DNA from: JACVRW01 sp963814095 | GTDB taxonomy: Bacteria; Actinomycetota; Thermoleophilia; Solirubrobacterales; Thermoleophilaceae | Reading direction: 5' to 3' | Length of the DNA: 64,000 nucleotides | NCBI GenBank assembly: GCA_963814095.1 | Contig: CAWFBT010000027.1 | Location: forward strand, 62,001 to 126,000 | Shown: one piece after another, positions 9,143-16,818 of the stretch | How the letters are laid out: each line of letters opens with the position of its first letter | Numbering within the stretch: position 1 is the first letter of the stretch | Position numbers and translations under genes: made by a program | The notes under the pieces: generated by a model | Told to the model about the DNA's origin: nothing | Databases searched by the model: none | The model's input: the letters and a program-made list of their open reading frames with translations, nothing else

Positions 9143-9445
9143 ATGGCCACACAGAAGCAACGCCAGACGGCCCGCAAGAACGTGAAGAAGGCGCAGGCGG
9201 GCGCGCGCCAGAAGAAGACCATCTCGAAGCTGCCCAAGGGGACGCGCAGCGCGCTCGGTCGCGAGGGCGGCAAGGCGGCCGCGCGCAAGCGAGGTGCCTC
9301 GAAGGGCACCGGCGGCGGTGCCGGCGCCATGACCGTCACCGAGCTGCGCCGCGAGGCCGCACGGCTCGGCATCGAGGGCCGCTCGAAGATGGGCAAGGCG
9401 CAGCTGGTGCGCGCCGTCGGCCAGAAGCGCAGCCGCTCGCGCTGA
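9143..9445 (+). CDS. Small basic protein with C-terminal Rho_N (SAP-like) domain
   Basis: 100 residues from ATG 9143. The first 60 residues are very Lys/Arg/Ala/Gly-rich (MATQKQRQTARKNVKKAQ; GREGGKAAARKRGAS), resembling a disordered nucleic-acid-binding tail. Residues about 61-92 (MTVTELRREAARLGIEGRSK then MGKAQLVRAV) match the Rho termination factor N-terminal/SAP helix-extended-helix fold. A DNA- or RNA-binding, nucleoid-associated role is inferred. It starts 30 bases after nhaA and ends in a palindrome shared with the convergent PPOX gene. Confidence 0.75.
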   Translation: MATQKQRQTARKNVKKAQAGARQKKTISKLPKGTRSALGREGGKAAARKRGASKGTGGGAGAMTVTELRREAARLGIEGRSKMGKAQLVRAVGQKRSRSR

Positions 9446-9454
9446 CGCGTCAGC
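9441..9454. terminator. Palindrome GCTGACGCGTCAGC between convergent stops
   Basis: A perfect 14-base palindrome contains the TGA stop of the plus-strand Rho_N gene (9443-9445) and, on the other strand, the TGA stop of the PPOX gene (9450-9452). It may be a short bidirectional terminator or simply a consequence of symmetrical stop contexts. There is no T tract. Confidence 0.3.
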
Positions 9455-9845
9455 CCTCCTCGAGCGGACGGAAGCCGGTCAGCTCGTAGAGGCTGTTGGT
9501 CGTCCGCTTGAGGCGGAGCTCCAGCGGCACGACGAAGCGGTGCACGATCGGATGCCGGCGCACGAGCAGGCGCTCCGCCGCCCGTGCCTCGTCACCACTG
9601 AGCAGGCGGGCCCGCGCGCGCAGGCCCGGGCCGGTCGGCCTGCCGCGCAGCGTGCTGGGCGCCAGCTCGACGTCGGTGAAGTTCCGCAGGCGTCTGACCT
9701 TCCAGCTGTCCGCCGGCGTGCCGAAGTAGGCGCGCTCGCCGTCGACCGTGAGATTGACCGGCGTGCCGACCCAGCCGCCGGCGCGCCTGCGCGTGCGCAG
9801 CAACACGGCCCAGCTGCGCTCGAGCTGCTCCAGCGGCGCGCTCAT
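9450..9845 (-). CDS. PPOX-class (F420-dependent-type) oxidoreductase
   Basis: 131 residues from ATG 9845. It is a single split-beta-barrel flavin/F420-binding domain: GTPVNLTVDGERAYFGT, then the S-W-K-V-R-R-L-R-N segment (TPADSWKVRRLRNF), which in this family contacts the cofactor phosphate, then ELAPSTLRGRPTGP. The length and order match the PPOX-class F420-dependent oxidoreductases such as the Rv2061c family. The physiological substrate is unknown. Its start overlaps the cupin stop by 4 bases (ATGA), so both genes are expressed from the cupin promoter and presumably share its control by the adjacent MarR. Confidence 0.85.
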   Translation of the reverse strand: MSAPLEQLERSWAVLLRTRRRAGGWVGTPVNLTVDGERAYFGTPADSWKVRRLRNFTDVELAPSTLRGRPTGPGLRARARLLSGDEARAAERLLVRRHPIVHRFVVPLELRLKRTTNSLYELTGFRPLEEG

Positions 9846-10255
9846 CGGATCGCCTCGAGCGGGCGTGTGATCTCGATGCCGTGCGCGGCGGCGAGCGCGG
9901 GCACGTCGTCGCTCTGCGCCGCAGCGCGCACGAAGCGCTCGAACTCGGCGCCGGGTGCGAGCACCACGAAGGCCTCGCCGTCCGCGTTCGACTCGTTGCG
10001 GACGGTGTGCTCGCATCCGCCCGGGATCGCCACGACCTGGCCCGGTCCCGCCGTCGAGCGCCTGACCTGGCCGCCCCCGTCGGCGATGTAAAAGGCGAAC
10101 TCGCCGCGCTCGACCCGGTAGAGCTCGGCCGGAGCGTGGCGATGAAGCGCGGGTGGGCCGCCGCCCGGAGGCATCCGGACCTCGAAGGCGAGCAGGGCGC
10201 CGTCGCTGTCGGCGCTCGTGATACGGAAGTTGAGCTCGTCGGTTCCGACCTGCAT
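9842..10255 (-). CDS. Cupin-domain protein
   Basis: 137 residues from ATG 10255 with Shine-Dalgarno AAGGAG (minus strand, 10262-10267). The single cupin barrel shows motif 1 residues in ALHRHAPAELYRVERGEFAF (His-X-His and Glu) and motif 2 in GQVVAIPGGCEHTVRNES (His), a typical mononuclear metal site. The substrate is unknown; small cupins of this type act as dioxygenases, isomerases or binding proteins. The first operator palindrome (10273-10291) lies just upstream of the Shine-Dalgarno, so repression by the divergent MarR is likely. It is translationally coupled to the PPOX gene. Confidence 0.85.
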   Translation of the reverse strand: MQVGTDELNFRITSADSDGALLAFEVRMPPGGGPPALHRHAPAELYRVERGEFAFYIADGGGQVRRSTAGPGQVVAIPGGCEHTVRNESNADGEAFVVLAPGAEFERFVRAAAQSDDVPALAAAHGIEITRPLEAIR

Positions 10256-10272
10256 GTCGTTCTCCTTCTCGA

Positions 10273-10291
10273 AAGACAGGCTTCCTGTCTT
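10273..10291. promoter_or_regulatory. MarR-type operator palindrome 1
   Basis: AAGACAGG-CTT-CCTGTCTT is a perfect palindrome with 8-base arms and a 3-base centre, located between the two divergent genes and directly upstream of the cupin Shine-Dalgarno. Its sequence matches operator 2 (10311-10329), with centres 38 bases apart. The position suits repression of the cupin-PPOX transcript by the adjacent MarR protein (inference). Confidence 0.75.
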
Positions 10292-10310
10292 GTTCACTCG
10301 CGCGTTAGGA

Positions 10311-10329
10311 TAGACAGGCCTCCTGTCCA
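10311..10329. promoter_or_regulatory. MarR-type operator palindrome 2, abutting the marR start
   Basis: TAGACAGG-CCT-CCTGTCCA repeats operator 1 with one arm mismatch and ends one base before the marR ATG at 10330. A -10-like TAGGAT (10306-10311) overlaps its left edge. The marR transcript would have almost no leader, and protein bound here would block it, indicating autorepression. Confidence 0.72.
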
Positions 10330-10785
10330 ATGTCAAGCGAATCTCATTCGAGCCCCGCCGAGCGTGCGAGTCCCGACAACCTCGGGATCCTCCTGCGCGA
10401 GCCGTTCCGGATCACCTCGGCGCGCCTGCATGAGCGCTTCGCGGAGCGAGGCCACCCGGAGGTGCGGGCGCCGCACGGCAACGTGCTCCAGTTCCTCGAC
10501 GGCAGCGGTACGCGCGTGAGCGTGCTCGCCGAACGCGCCCAGATGACGAAGCAGTCGATGGCCGAGCTCGTCTCACACCTCGAGCGCCACGGCTACGTCG
10601 AGCGCATCCCCGACCCAGGCGATCGGCGCGCGAAGCTCGTGCGGGCGACGGCGCGCGGGCAGGAGGTCTATGCGATCGCGCGCGAGTTCGTGATCGAGAC
10701 CGAGGCCGAGTGGACCGCCAAGCTCGGCGAGCGCAAGATCGCCACGCTCCGCAGGCTGCTGAAGGAGCTGAACGAGAAGCTGTGA
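10330..10785 (+). CDS. MarR-family transcriptional regulator
   Basis: 151 residues from ATG 10330. The winged helix-turn-helix is clear: APHGNVLQFLDGSGTRVSVL, recognition helix region QMTKQSMAELVSHLERHGYV, and wing VERIPDPGDRRAKLVRATARG. Flanking helices (N-terminal FRITSARLHERF and C-terminal ATLRRLLKELNEKL) form the dimerisation region. It very likely binds the two palindromes upstream and controls both itself plus the overlapping methyltransferase gene and the divergent cupin-PPOX pair. The ligand is unknown. Confidence 0.92.
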   Translation: MSSESHSSPAERASPDNLGILLREPFRITSARLHERFAERGHPEVRAPHGNVLQFLDGSGTRVSVLAERAQMTKQSMAELVSHLERHGYVERIPDPGDRRAKLVRATARGQEVYAIAREFVIETEAEWTAKLGERKIATLRRLLKELNEKL

Positions 10786-11162
10786 GCGAGCGGCTGCGCA
10801 AGGTCGTCGACGAGCTCGACATCCAGCCGGACGACCGCGTGCTCGAGATCGGCTGTGGCCACGGTGTCGCGGCCGGCTACGTCTGCGAGCGGCTCGAGGC
10901 CGGCCGGCTGACCGCGGTCGACCGCTCCGCGAAGATGATCGAGGCGGCCCGCCGGCGCAACGCCGAGCACGTGGACGCCGGCACGGCCGAGTTCCTCATC
11001 GCCGAGCTCGAGGAACTGGACCTCGGTGAGCGGCGCTTCGACAAGGTCTTCGCGGTGCGCGTCGGGCTCTTTCACCGCGAGCCCGAGCGAGCTCGCGCAC
11101 TCGTCGAGCCCTGGCTCGCCCCGGGCGGCACGATCACGACCGTGTACGACCCGCCCGGCTGA
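10782..11162 (+). CDS. Short class I SAM-dependent methyltransferase
   Basis: 126 residues from GTG 10782, overlapping the MarR stop by 4 bases (GTGA), so the pair is co-translated. Motif I is VLEIGCGHGVAAGYV, followed by the acidic loop LTAVDRSAKMIEAA and a region corresponding to motif II/III (DKVFAVRVGLFHR, PWLAPGGTI). The chain ends soon after strand 5-6, shorter than the usual 180-250 residues of the fold; this may be a naturally small member. Substrate unknown. Shared control by MarR with the cupin/PPOX genes suggests a detoxification or small-molecule modification unit (inference). Confidence 0.85.
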   Translation: MSERLRKVVDELDIQPDDRVLEIGCGHGVAAGYVCERLEAGRLTAVDRSAKMIEAARRRNAEHVDAGTAEFLIAELEELDLGERRFDKVFAVRVGLFHREPERARALVEPWLAPGGTITTVYDPPG

Positions 11163-11224
11163 TCCAATGGCGCAGCTGCCGGTAGACGTCCGGCTGACAA
11201 CGCGCTTCCGTCTGCCCCGAATGC

Positions 11225-11236
11225 GAACGTATGTTC
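11225..11236. promoter_or_regulatory. LexA (SOS) box over the dinB start codon
   Basis: GAAC-GTAT-GTTC, extended to CGAACGTATGTTCG (11224-11237), is a perfect palindrome matching the Gram-positive/actinobacterial LexA consensus (GAAC-N4-GTTC). The ATG at 11231 lies inside it. DNA-damage induction of the downstream Y-family polymerase is strongly suggested. The true start may be GTG 11237, or the transcript may be essentially leaderless. Confidence 0.8.
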
Positions 11237-12430
11237 GTGCCGGCCGAGGCCACCATCCTGCACGCGGACGCCGATTCGTTCTTCGCATCGGTCGAGCAGC
11301 GCGACGACCCGCGCCTACGCGGCAAGCCCGTGATCGTCGGCGCCGGGGTGGTGCTGGCAGCGAGCTACGAGGCCAAGGCGTTCGGCGTCCACAGCGCGAT
11401 GGGCGGCCACCGGGCGCGCCGGCTCTGCCCCAGGGCGATCGTCGTCGAGCCGCGCATGTCGGCCTACGTGGAGGCGAGCAAGGCGATGCTCGAGGTGTTC
11501 GACGACACCTCACCGCTCGTCGAGAAGCTGTCGATCGACGAGGCGTTCCTCGACGTCCGGGGCATGGAGCGTTTCGCCGGGACGCCGGCGGAGATCGCGA
11601 AGCGGCTGCGCAGGCGCGTGCGTGAGCAGGTCGGCCTCCCCGTCACGGTCGGGGTCGCCTGCACGAAGTTCCTCGCCAAGGTGGCCAGCGGCGTGGCAAA
11701 GCCCGACGGGTTGCTCGTCGTGCCGGTCGGGCGTGAGCTCGACTTCCTGCATCCGCTGCCGGTCGAGCGGCTCTGGGGGGTCGGGCCGGTGACCGCGCGC
11801 AAGCTGCACGAGCGCGGGATCTCAACGGTCGCGCAGGTGGCGGAGCTGGCGGAGGTGCAGCTGGTCGAGATGCTCGGACGCGCGACCGGCCGGCACCTGC
11901 ACTCGCTGGCCCACAACTACGACCCGCGCCGCGTGCGCACGGGCGGGCGGCGTCGCTCGATGGGCTCGCAGCACGCGCTCGGCCGGCGCTCGCCGAAGAG
12001 CCACGCCGCGCTCGACGAGGTGCTGGTGGCGATCGTCGACCGGCTCGCGCTCAGGCTGCGCAAGGCGCGGCGAGCCTGCCGAACGGTCACGCTGCGCCTG
12101 CGCTTCGACGACTTCTCGCGCGCCACCCGCTCGCACACGCTGCTCGAGTCCACGTTCGAGACGCGCACGATCCTGGCCGTGGGGCGCGAGCTGCTCGTGA
12201 CCGCGATGCCCATGATCGAGGAGCGTGGCGTCACGCTCGTCGGCCTCTCGCTCTCGAACCTCGACGACGACGATGCCGTTCAGCTGGCGCTGCCGCTCGA
12301 GGCCCGCAGCGTCTCGGCGCTCGACAGCACCGTCGACGAGCTGCGCGAGCGCTTCGGGTCGGACGCGATCACGCGCGCCTCGCAGCTCACCCGCCGGCTC
12401 CGCCCCGCGATGCCGCTGCTGCCGGACTGA
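11231..12430 (+). CDS. dinB: DNA polymerase IV (Y-family translesion polymerase)
   Basis: 399 residues, full length. It is a Y-family polymerase that copies past DNA lesions. Catalytic motifs: ILHADADSFFASVEQ (first metal-binding Asp), the S-x-D-E motif SIDEAFLDVRG, palm/finger segments SYEAKAFGVHSAMGG and VTVGVACTKFLAKVASGVAK, helix-hairpin-helix LWGVGPVTARKLHERGISTV, and a little-finger domain ending in a LALPLE-like patch (QLALPLE) that could serve as the beta-clamp-binding motif. ATG 11231 falls inside a LexA box; GTG 11237 is an alternative start. SOS regulation is expected. Confidence 0.95.
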   Translation: MFVPAEATILHADADSFFASVEQRDDPRLRGKPVIVGAGVVLAASYEAKAFGVHSAMGGHRARRLCPRAIVVEPRMSAYVEASKAMLEVFDDTSPLVEKLSIDEAFLDVRGMERFAGTPAEIAKRLRRRVREQVGLPVTVGVACTKFLAKVASGVAKPDGLLVVPVGRELDFLHPLPVERLWGVGPVTARKLHERGISTVAQVAELAEVQLVEMLGRATGRHLHSLAHNYDPRRVRTGGRRRSMGSQHALGRRSPKSHAALDEVLVAIVDRLALRLRKARRACRTVTLRLRFDDFSRATRSHTLLESTFETRTILAVGRELLVTAMPMIEERGVTLVGLSLSNLDDDDAVQLALPLEARSVSALDSTVDELRERFGSDAITRASQLTRRLRPAMPLLPD

Positions 12431-12454
12431 GGAGGTGAGGCCAGCGGGAGGCGA

Positions 12455-13072
12455 CTAACGCGAAAACCGAGGCAGCCAGGCGCGTACCGCGGCGGCCACC
12501 TCGTCAACGCTCTTCTTGAGGCCGTGGTTGTCGGCGACGGTCACGAGCGTCCGACCCTTGCGCTTCTTCGGCATGCCGAAGGGGTCATTCGTGCCCTGGA
12601 CGACGAGCACGGGCAGCTTGACCGCGTCGAGCTCGGGCTGGCGACTCTTCGAGGGATCGTCGCCGCGGCCGGGTGCATGCACCGGGAAAGCCAGGCAGAG
12701 GACGCCGGCGGCGCCGGTCTCCGCGGCGGTGCGGCACGCCACGCGCGCGCCGGCGGAGCGACCGCCGGTCACGATGGCGAGCCCTGCGAGCTCCTGTGCG
12801 CGCAGCTGCTCGAGCACGGCCGTCCAGGCGCTGTCGAGCTGCGCGGCGGGTGGCGACGAGCGCCTCCCCGCGACCACGTAGGGCTGCTCGACCAGAGCGA
12901 CGCTGAAGCCCTCCTCGAGCGCGGCTTGGGTCGCGGCCATCAGATCCGGCGCGGAGACGCCGCCGCCGGCGCCGTGGCCGAGCACGACCGCGCCCGCAGC
13001 CCCGGGCGCTTCCTGGAGGTGCACGCGCGCGGGCCCGTGCGGCGTGTCGACCTCGATCGCCCCGGCGGTCAC
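12455..13072 (-). CDS. Alpha/beta hydrolase of the KANL3/Tex30-like dienelactone-type group
   Basis: About 205 residues from GTG 13072. An ATG at 13126 gives 18 extra residues but leaves little room for the divergent DUF5519 gene. Features: IEVDTPHGPARVHLQEAPG, oxyanion region VVLGHGAGGGVSAPDL, nucleophile elbow VTGGRSAGARVA (Ser), acid-loop region LPVLVVQGTNDPFGMPKKRK and the C-terminal His in VTVADNHGLKKS. Hydrolases of this small group have no well-defined substrate. It is convergent with dinB. Confidence 0.82.
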   Translation of the reverse strand: MTAGAIEVDTPHGPARVHLQEAPGAAGAVVLGHGAGGGVSAPDLMAATQAALEEGFSVALVEQPYVVAGRRSSPPAAQLDSAWTAVLEQLRAQELAGLAIVTGGRSAGARVACRTAAETGAAGVLCLAFPVHAPGRGDDPSKSRQPELDAVKLPVLVVQGTNDPFGMPKKRKGRTLVTVADNHGLKKSVDEVAAAVRAWLPRFSR

Positions 13073-13159
13073 GGGCCTGCATGCTGACAGGCGCCTTGAC
13101 TTCAAGCGCACTTGAGCCTCGACCATGCCTGGGAGACCCCCCGAGCAGAGGAGCAGGAC

Positions 13160-13528
13160 ATGAGCGAGACGAGAAGCGCGAGCCGCCGGATCACCGACGA
13201 GGTCACGTCCTGGCCCGGCGTCAGCGCCGGCGAGGGCAGCCGCGGCGAGTTCGCCTTCAAGATCGGGCCGCGCGCGCTGGGCCACCTGCACGGCGACCGC
13301 GCCGCCCACCTGTCGTTCCCGAAGGACGTGTGGCAGCGCCTTTACGACGAGGGCCGGGTCGACTACCACCCGGTTTTTCCCGGCAAGCCGGGCCATGCCT
13401 CGCGGCGGATCGAGAACGACGACGACGTCCGCGACGTGATCGCGATGATCCGGATGAACTACGACCGCATCGTGGAGCGCTTCGGCCTGCCGGCGGCGCG
13501 CGACGAGGTCCCCGCCGGAAGCGCCTAG
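13160..13528 (+). CDS. Luciferase-domain DUF5519 family protein
   Basis: 122 residues from ATG 13160 with GAGGAG just upstream. The conserved block GHLHGDRAAHLSFPKDVWQR, then DYHPVFPGKPGHASRRIEND, then VRDVIAMIRMNYDRI is the signature of the DUF5519/luciferase-domain family. The function is unknown; there is no relation to the flavin luciferases that can be seen here. The TAG stop overlaps the stop of the convergent winged-helix gene. Confidence 0.8.
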   Translation: MSETRSASRRITDEVTSWPGVSAGEGSRGEFAFKIGPRALGHLHGDRAAHLSFPKDVWQRLYDEGRVDYHPVFPGKPGHASRRIENDDDVRDVIAMIRMNYDRIVERFGLPAARDEVPAGSA

Positions 13529-14631
13529 GCCTTTGCAACGCGCGCGGCGTGCCGCTTGGCGCCGGGCTCGGTGAACGCGGCCAGCGCCTCGGCCTCCGCG
13601 AGCGCCGCCTTACGGTCCGCCGCGCGCAGCCGGCCGAGCGGCTCGATCACCACGGTGGCGGTGCCGCGCGACTTCTCGAGCTTCCAGAACCCGGCCACCC
13701 GGCCGTCGACGAGCATCGTCGCGCGCACGCGCAGGTTCTTCGTCGTCAGTGACTTGCGGTGGGCGTCCGAGATCACCCGTGTGCGGTCATCGTGGGCGAG
13801 CATCAGGCTGTCGAACTCGGGCAGCAGCCGCACCGGCGCGGGCGCGTCCTCAGGCGGTCGCGGCGCGTCCTTCAGGTCGTGGAGCTCGCGTCCGTCCTCG
13901 CCCCTGAAGCGCCGCAGCTCCGGGCCGAGCTTCTCGAACACAGGTCCGAGCTCGCCGCCGCCCAGCCAGGCCTGCATGTCGCGGACCGAGGCGGGACCGA
14001 ACGCGCCCAGGTAGCGGCGCACCAGCTCGGCGCGGTCGGGGCGTTTGCGCAGCGGCTTGCCGATCCAGCGCTCCGCGTCGGTGAACGGCGCCTTCGGGGT
14101 GAAGCCCCAGCGACCGCCGTCCGGCACCCGCACCAGCGGCAGACTGGTCCGCACCACGGCGGCGATGGCGCGGACGTCGGCCTCGGGGTGGCGCTTCGCA
14201 AGCTCTTCTCGGAGCGCCGCGGCCGACATCGAATCCTGCTTTGCAAACAGCCCGCGCCCGTCCTCCACGAGGGCCGCGACGTCGACACCCTCGAGCCGCG
14301 AGGCGAGGTAGCGCGCCATGTCGCCCTCGAGCGCCTCGGCGATCGCCGAGTGGAGGCGCGTGTAGTCGCGCGCCGGGAGCAGGTGGACGGTGCCGCGCAT
14401 GGCGGTCGCACGCACCAGCTTGCGCTCCTCGATCGCGCCCTCGAGCTCGGGCGCCTCGAAGCCCTCGATGCGTGACCACAGGCCGATGTACGGCGGGCCG
14501 GGCTCCTGCGCCTGCATCCCGCCGAGGAGCCCGACCGCCTCGACGGCGCCGAGCTCGTGACGCTCGAGCAGGAGCTGGCGCGCCAGCGTCGCGCGGCCGA
14601 GCTCGCGGGTGCTCAGGACCTTGTCCGGCAC
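13525..14631 (-). CDS. Winged-helix DNA-binding domain protein (HTH_42 type)
   Basis: 368 residues from GTG 14631. The order of conserved segments (LLGGMQAQEPGPPYIGLWSR; RATAMRGTVHLLPARDY; KPLRKRPDRAELVRRYLGAFGP split over two helices; APVRLLPEFDSLMLAHDDRT; RATMLVDGRVAGFWKLEKSR) is that of the HTH_42 winged-helix superfamily. It includes the DNA glycosylases AlkZ/YcaQ, whose catalytic QxQ/QxD motif sits in the early segment; here the corresponding stretch reads GMQAQEP, so a glycosylase-like activity is conceivable. In actinobacteria most members are uncharacterised. It is intact. Confidence 0.85.
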   Translation of the reverse strand: MPDKVLSTRELGRATLARQLLLERHELGAVEAVGLLGGMQAQEPGPPYIGLWSRIEGFEAPELEGAIEERKLVRATAMRGTVHLLPARDYTRLHSAIAEALEGDMARYLASRLEGVDVAALVEDGRGLFAKQDSMSAAALREELAKRHPEADVRAIAAVVRTSLPLVRVPDGGRWGFTPKAPFTDAERWIGKPLRKRPDRAELVRRYLGAFGPASVRDMQAWLGGGELGPVFEKLGPELRRFRGEDGRELHDLKDAPRPPEDAPAPVRLLPEFDSLMLAHDDRTRVISDAHRKSLTTKNLRVRATMLVDGRVAGFWKLEKSRGTATVVIEPLGRLRAADRKAALAEAEALAAFTEPGAKRHAARVAKA

Positions 14632-14713
14632 GCCGCGATCATGTCAGGAGCCGCCGTGGCGACGCCCGCCTGTACACGGTGTCGAGCGGGCGTCGACACT
14701 TGGCCAGGATTGA

Positions 14714-15526
14714 TTGACCAGCTCGCAGGGCGACCCTACGCTCGAGCCGGTGCCCGGCGACCCGCGGCAGATCGTGGCGTTCGGTGGCGGCGGCTTCTCG
14801 ATGGAGCGCGGCAACACGCTGCTGGACGACTACGTGCTCGGACTCGCCCGCGAGCGGGGCGGCGAACGGCCGCGCGTCTGCTTCCTGCCCACGGCGAGCG
14901 GGGACGCGGACCACTACATCGTGCGCTTCTACCGGGCCTTCTCGCCGAGCTCTGCGAGCCGTCGCACCTGTCGCTGTTCCGGCGCGAGCGCTCGGTCGGC
15001 GACGTGCGCGAGCACCTGCTCACGCGCGACCTCATCTACGTGGGCGGCGGCAGCGTGATCAGCCTGATGGGCACCTGGCGCGCGCACGGGATCGACGTGA
15101 TCCTGCGCGAGGCGTGGGAGCGGGGGGTGGTGCTCTGCGGGCTGAGCGCGGGCTCGCTGTGCTGGTTCGCCGAGGCGGTCACCGCCTTCCACGGCCCGCC
15201 CCAGGCGGTGACGCGGGCTGGGGCTCCTGCCGTGGAGCAACTGCGTGCACTTCGACGCAGAGCCGGAGCGCTGCGCCGGCTACCGGCGCCTGCTGCGCCG
15301 AGGGGATGCGGCCCGGCTTCGCGGCCGAGGACGGCACCGCGCTGCACTTCGTGGGCGAGCGGCTCGCGCGCGTGGTCGCCTCGCGGCCAGGGCGCCCGGG
15401 CGCACCGGATGCGCTGGACCGGCAAGCGCATCAGCCGGCGCCCGATTGCGCCGACTACCTGGGCGCGCGGCGGCGCCGCGGCGGCCGGTCGCGCCGCCGG
15501 GACGACTGTCGGTGGTGGCCGCCTGA
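14714..15526 (+). CDS. Peptidase E-like serine hydrolase (S51), copy 1, multiply frameshifted
   Basis: Peptidase family S51 (Asp-dipeptidase/cyanophycinase fold). From TTG 14714 (or GTG 14750) the frame reads RQIVAFGGGGFSMERGN and RVCFLPTASGDADHY. After a shift near 14940 it continues as LIYVGGGSVISLMGTWRAHG and the nucleophile elbow VVLCGLSAGSLCWFAEA. After shifts near 15225 and 15300 come SNCVHFDAEPERCAGYRRLL and GMRPGFAAEDGTALHFVGER, and another shift lies near 15400. All parts of the fold are recoverable without stops, about 265 residues. It is followed directly by a second copy. Sequence error or recent decay cannot be told apart here. Confidence 0.78.
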
Positions 15527-15529
15527 GGC

Positions 15530-16355
15530 GCGAGCTCCCGCGTGCCGAGGATCCGCGCCGGATCGTCGCGATGGGCGGCGGCGGCTTCTCCGCGCGCCCG
15601 GCGATCCGTCGCTCGATCGCTACGTGCTGGACGTCGCCGCGCTGCCTGCACCCGCGCATCTGCCTGCTCCCCACGGCCGGCGGCGACGCCGAGGAGCAGA
15701 TCAGGCGCTTCTACGCCGCGTTTCGCCACCTTCCGTGCGAGCCGACGCACGTCTCGCTGTTCCGGCTCGGCAGCCGAACGCGTCGACCTGCGCGAGCGTG
15801 CTGCTCTCGCGCAGGACGTGCTCTACGTGGGCGGCGGCAGCCTGCTGAACCTGCTGGCGGTGTGGCGCGCGCACGGCGCCGACACGCTGCTGCGCGAGGC
15901 GTGGGAGCGAGGGATCGTCCTGTGCGGCATCAGCGCCGGCTCGATGTGCTGGTTCGAGGCCGGGCTCACCACGTCGTTCGGCGAGCCGCGCCCGGTGCGG
16001 GCGCTCGGCTTCCTGCCGCGGCAGCAACTCGGTTCACCACGACAGCGAGCCCGACCGCCGCCCGTGCTACCACCAGGCGATCCGCGCCGAGTCGCTCCCG
16101 CCCGGCTACGCGGTCGACGACGGCGCCGGACTGCTGTTCGCGGGCACCGAGCTCGTCGAGGCGGTCAGCGCCCGGCCGGGCGCCGGCGCGTACTGGGTGG
16201 AGGAGATTCGCGGCGAGCCGGTCGAGACGCCTCTCAGCACCGTGGCGCTGCCCGGCCGTGACGAGCTCGCGCCTCCGATCCCGCTCTCGATCGCCGAGCT
16301 GCGCGAGGCGCGCGCCCTGCGCCTCGGCCGCGGCGCATGCCGCGGCCGCCGCTGA
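15530..16355 (+). CDS. Peptidase E-like serine hydrolase (S51), copy 2, multiply frameshifted
   Basis: Second S51-type gene in tandem with copy 1, about 270 residues when frames are joined. Start unclear, near 15530. Pieces: PRRIVAMGGGGFSARP, shift near 15600, DPSLDRYVLDVAALP, shift near 15655, RICLLPTAGGDAEEQIRRFY, shift near 15775, then VLYVGGGSLLNLLAVWRAHG with the nucleophile segment VLCGISAGSMCWFEAGLTTS. After a last shift near 16020 the end reads SVHHDSEPDRRPCYHQAIRA and continues to TGA 16353-16355. Similarity of motifs to copy 1 implies duplication. It is followed by a bidirectional hairpin. Confidence 0.78.
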
Positions 16356-16379
16356 CGCGCGCTCAGCGACTCCAACGCA

Positions 16380-16403
16380 AAGCGGCGCCCCAGGGCGCCG
16401 CTT
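16380..16403. terminator. Bidirectional hairpin between convergent genes
   Basis: AAGCGGCGCCC (16380-16390) pairs exactly with GGGCGCCGCTT (16393-16403): an 11-bp stem closed by a CA dinucleotide, effectively a 4-base loop. It sits 25 bases after the peptidase E stop and at the stop of the minus-strand gene, with A-rich and T-bearing flanks on both sides. It fits a shared terminator. Confidence 0.7.
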
Positions 16404-16750
16404 CACGAGGGGAGGGGAGGGCCCCTTTGTCGGCGGGGACGCTTATGCGCGCGCGTGCGACATCGGCCGCGCAAGAGCGAGCGCAGGCGGCCGCCACGAC
16501 CGGACGGGTGGGTCTCCGCGCAGTCGATCTGCGCGCGGCGCAGCTCGAGCAGGGCGACGAGCTCGGCGGTCGGCTCGAACGGATCGGCGATCGGCCGGCC
16601 GGACCCGAGCGGAAGCGCCGCGAGCATGCGCGAGTCCGCCTCGGCGACCAGTGCGGGCCCGCGCGGCGGGCGCGCGCTGTCGAGCGCCGCGAGTCGCGCC
16701 AGCTCGACATGGTCGCCTGAATCGGTGCGGCGGACGGTGACGTTCTTCAT
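16403..16750 (-). CDS. Small GNAT-fold-like protein of unknown function
   Basis: 115 residues from ATG 16750, preceded by a perfect Shine-Dalgarno AAAGGAGGT (minus strand, 16759-16767). The core reads VTVRRTDSGDHVELARLAAL, then DSARPPRGPALVAEADSRML, then AALPLGSGRPIADPFEPTAE and LVALLELRRAQI. This pattern, resembling the first half of a GNAT acetyltransferase but lacking the acetyl-CoA loop, is common in Solirubrobacterales as stand-alone small proteins. The Arg-rich tail may be natural. It is divergent from the MocR gene across an 81-base region with repeated sites. Function unknown. Confidence 0.7.
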   Translation of the reverse strand: MKNVTVRRTDSGDHVELARLAALDSARPPRGPALVAEADSRMLAALPLGSGRPIADPFEPTAELVALLELRRAQIDCAETHPSGRGGRLRSLLRGRCRTRAHKRPRRQRGPPLPS

Positions 16751-16786
16751 TTCGGACGACCTCCTTTGATCATGTCGGGTTGCCCT

Positions 16787-16818
16787 GTACGACCTTGTGC
16801 GTGTAGTGTATGACCTAC
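16787..16818. promoter_or_regulatory. Direct repeats in the GNAT-like/MocR divergent promoter
   Basis: GTACGACCTTG (16787-16797) and GTATGACCTAC (16808-16818) are imperfect direct repeats offset by 21 bases, two helical turns. MocR/GabR-type regulators typically bind direct repeats on one face of the helix, so this is a candidate operator controlling both divergent genes. Palindromic CCTTGT/ACAAGG arms also exist (16793-16798, 16817-16822). Confidence 0.5.
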
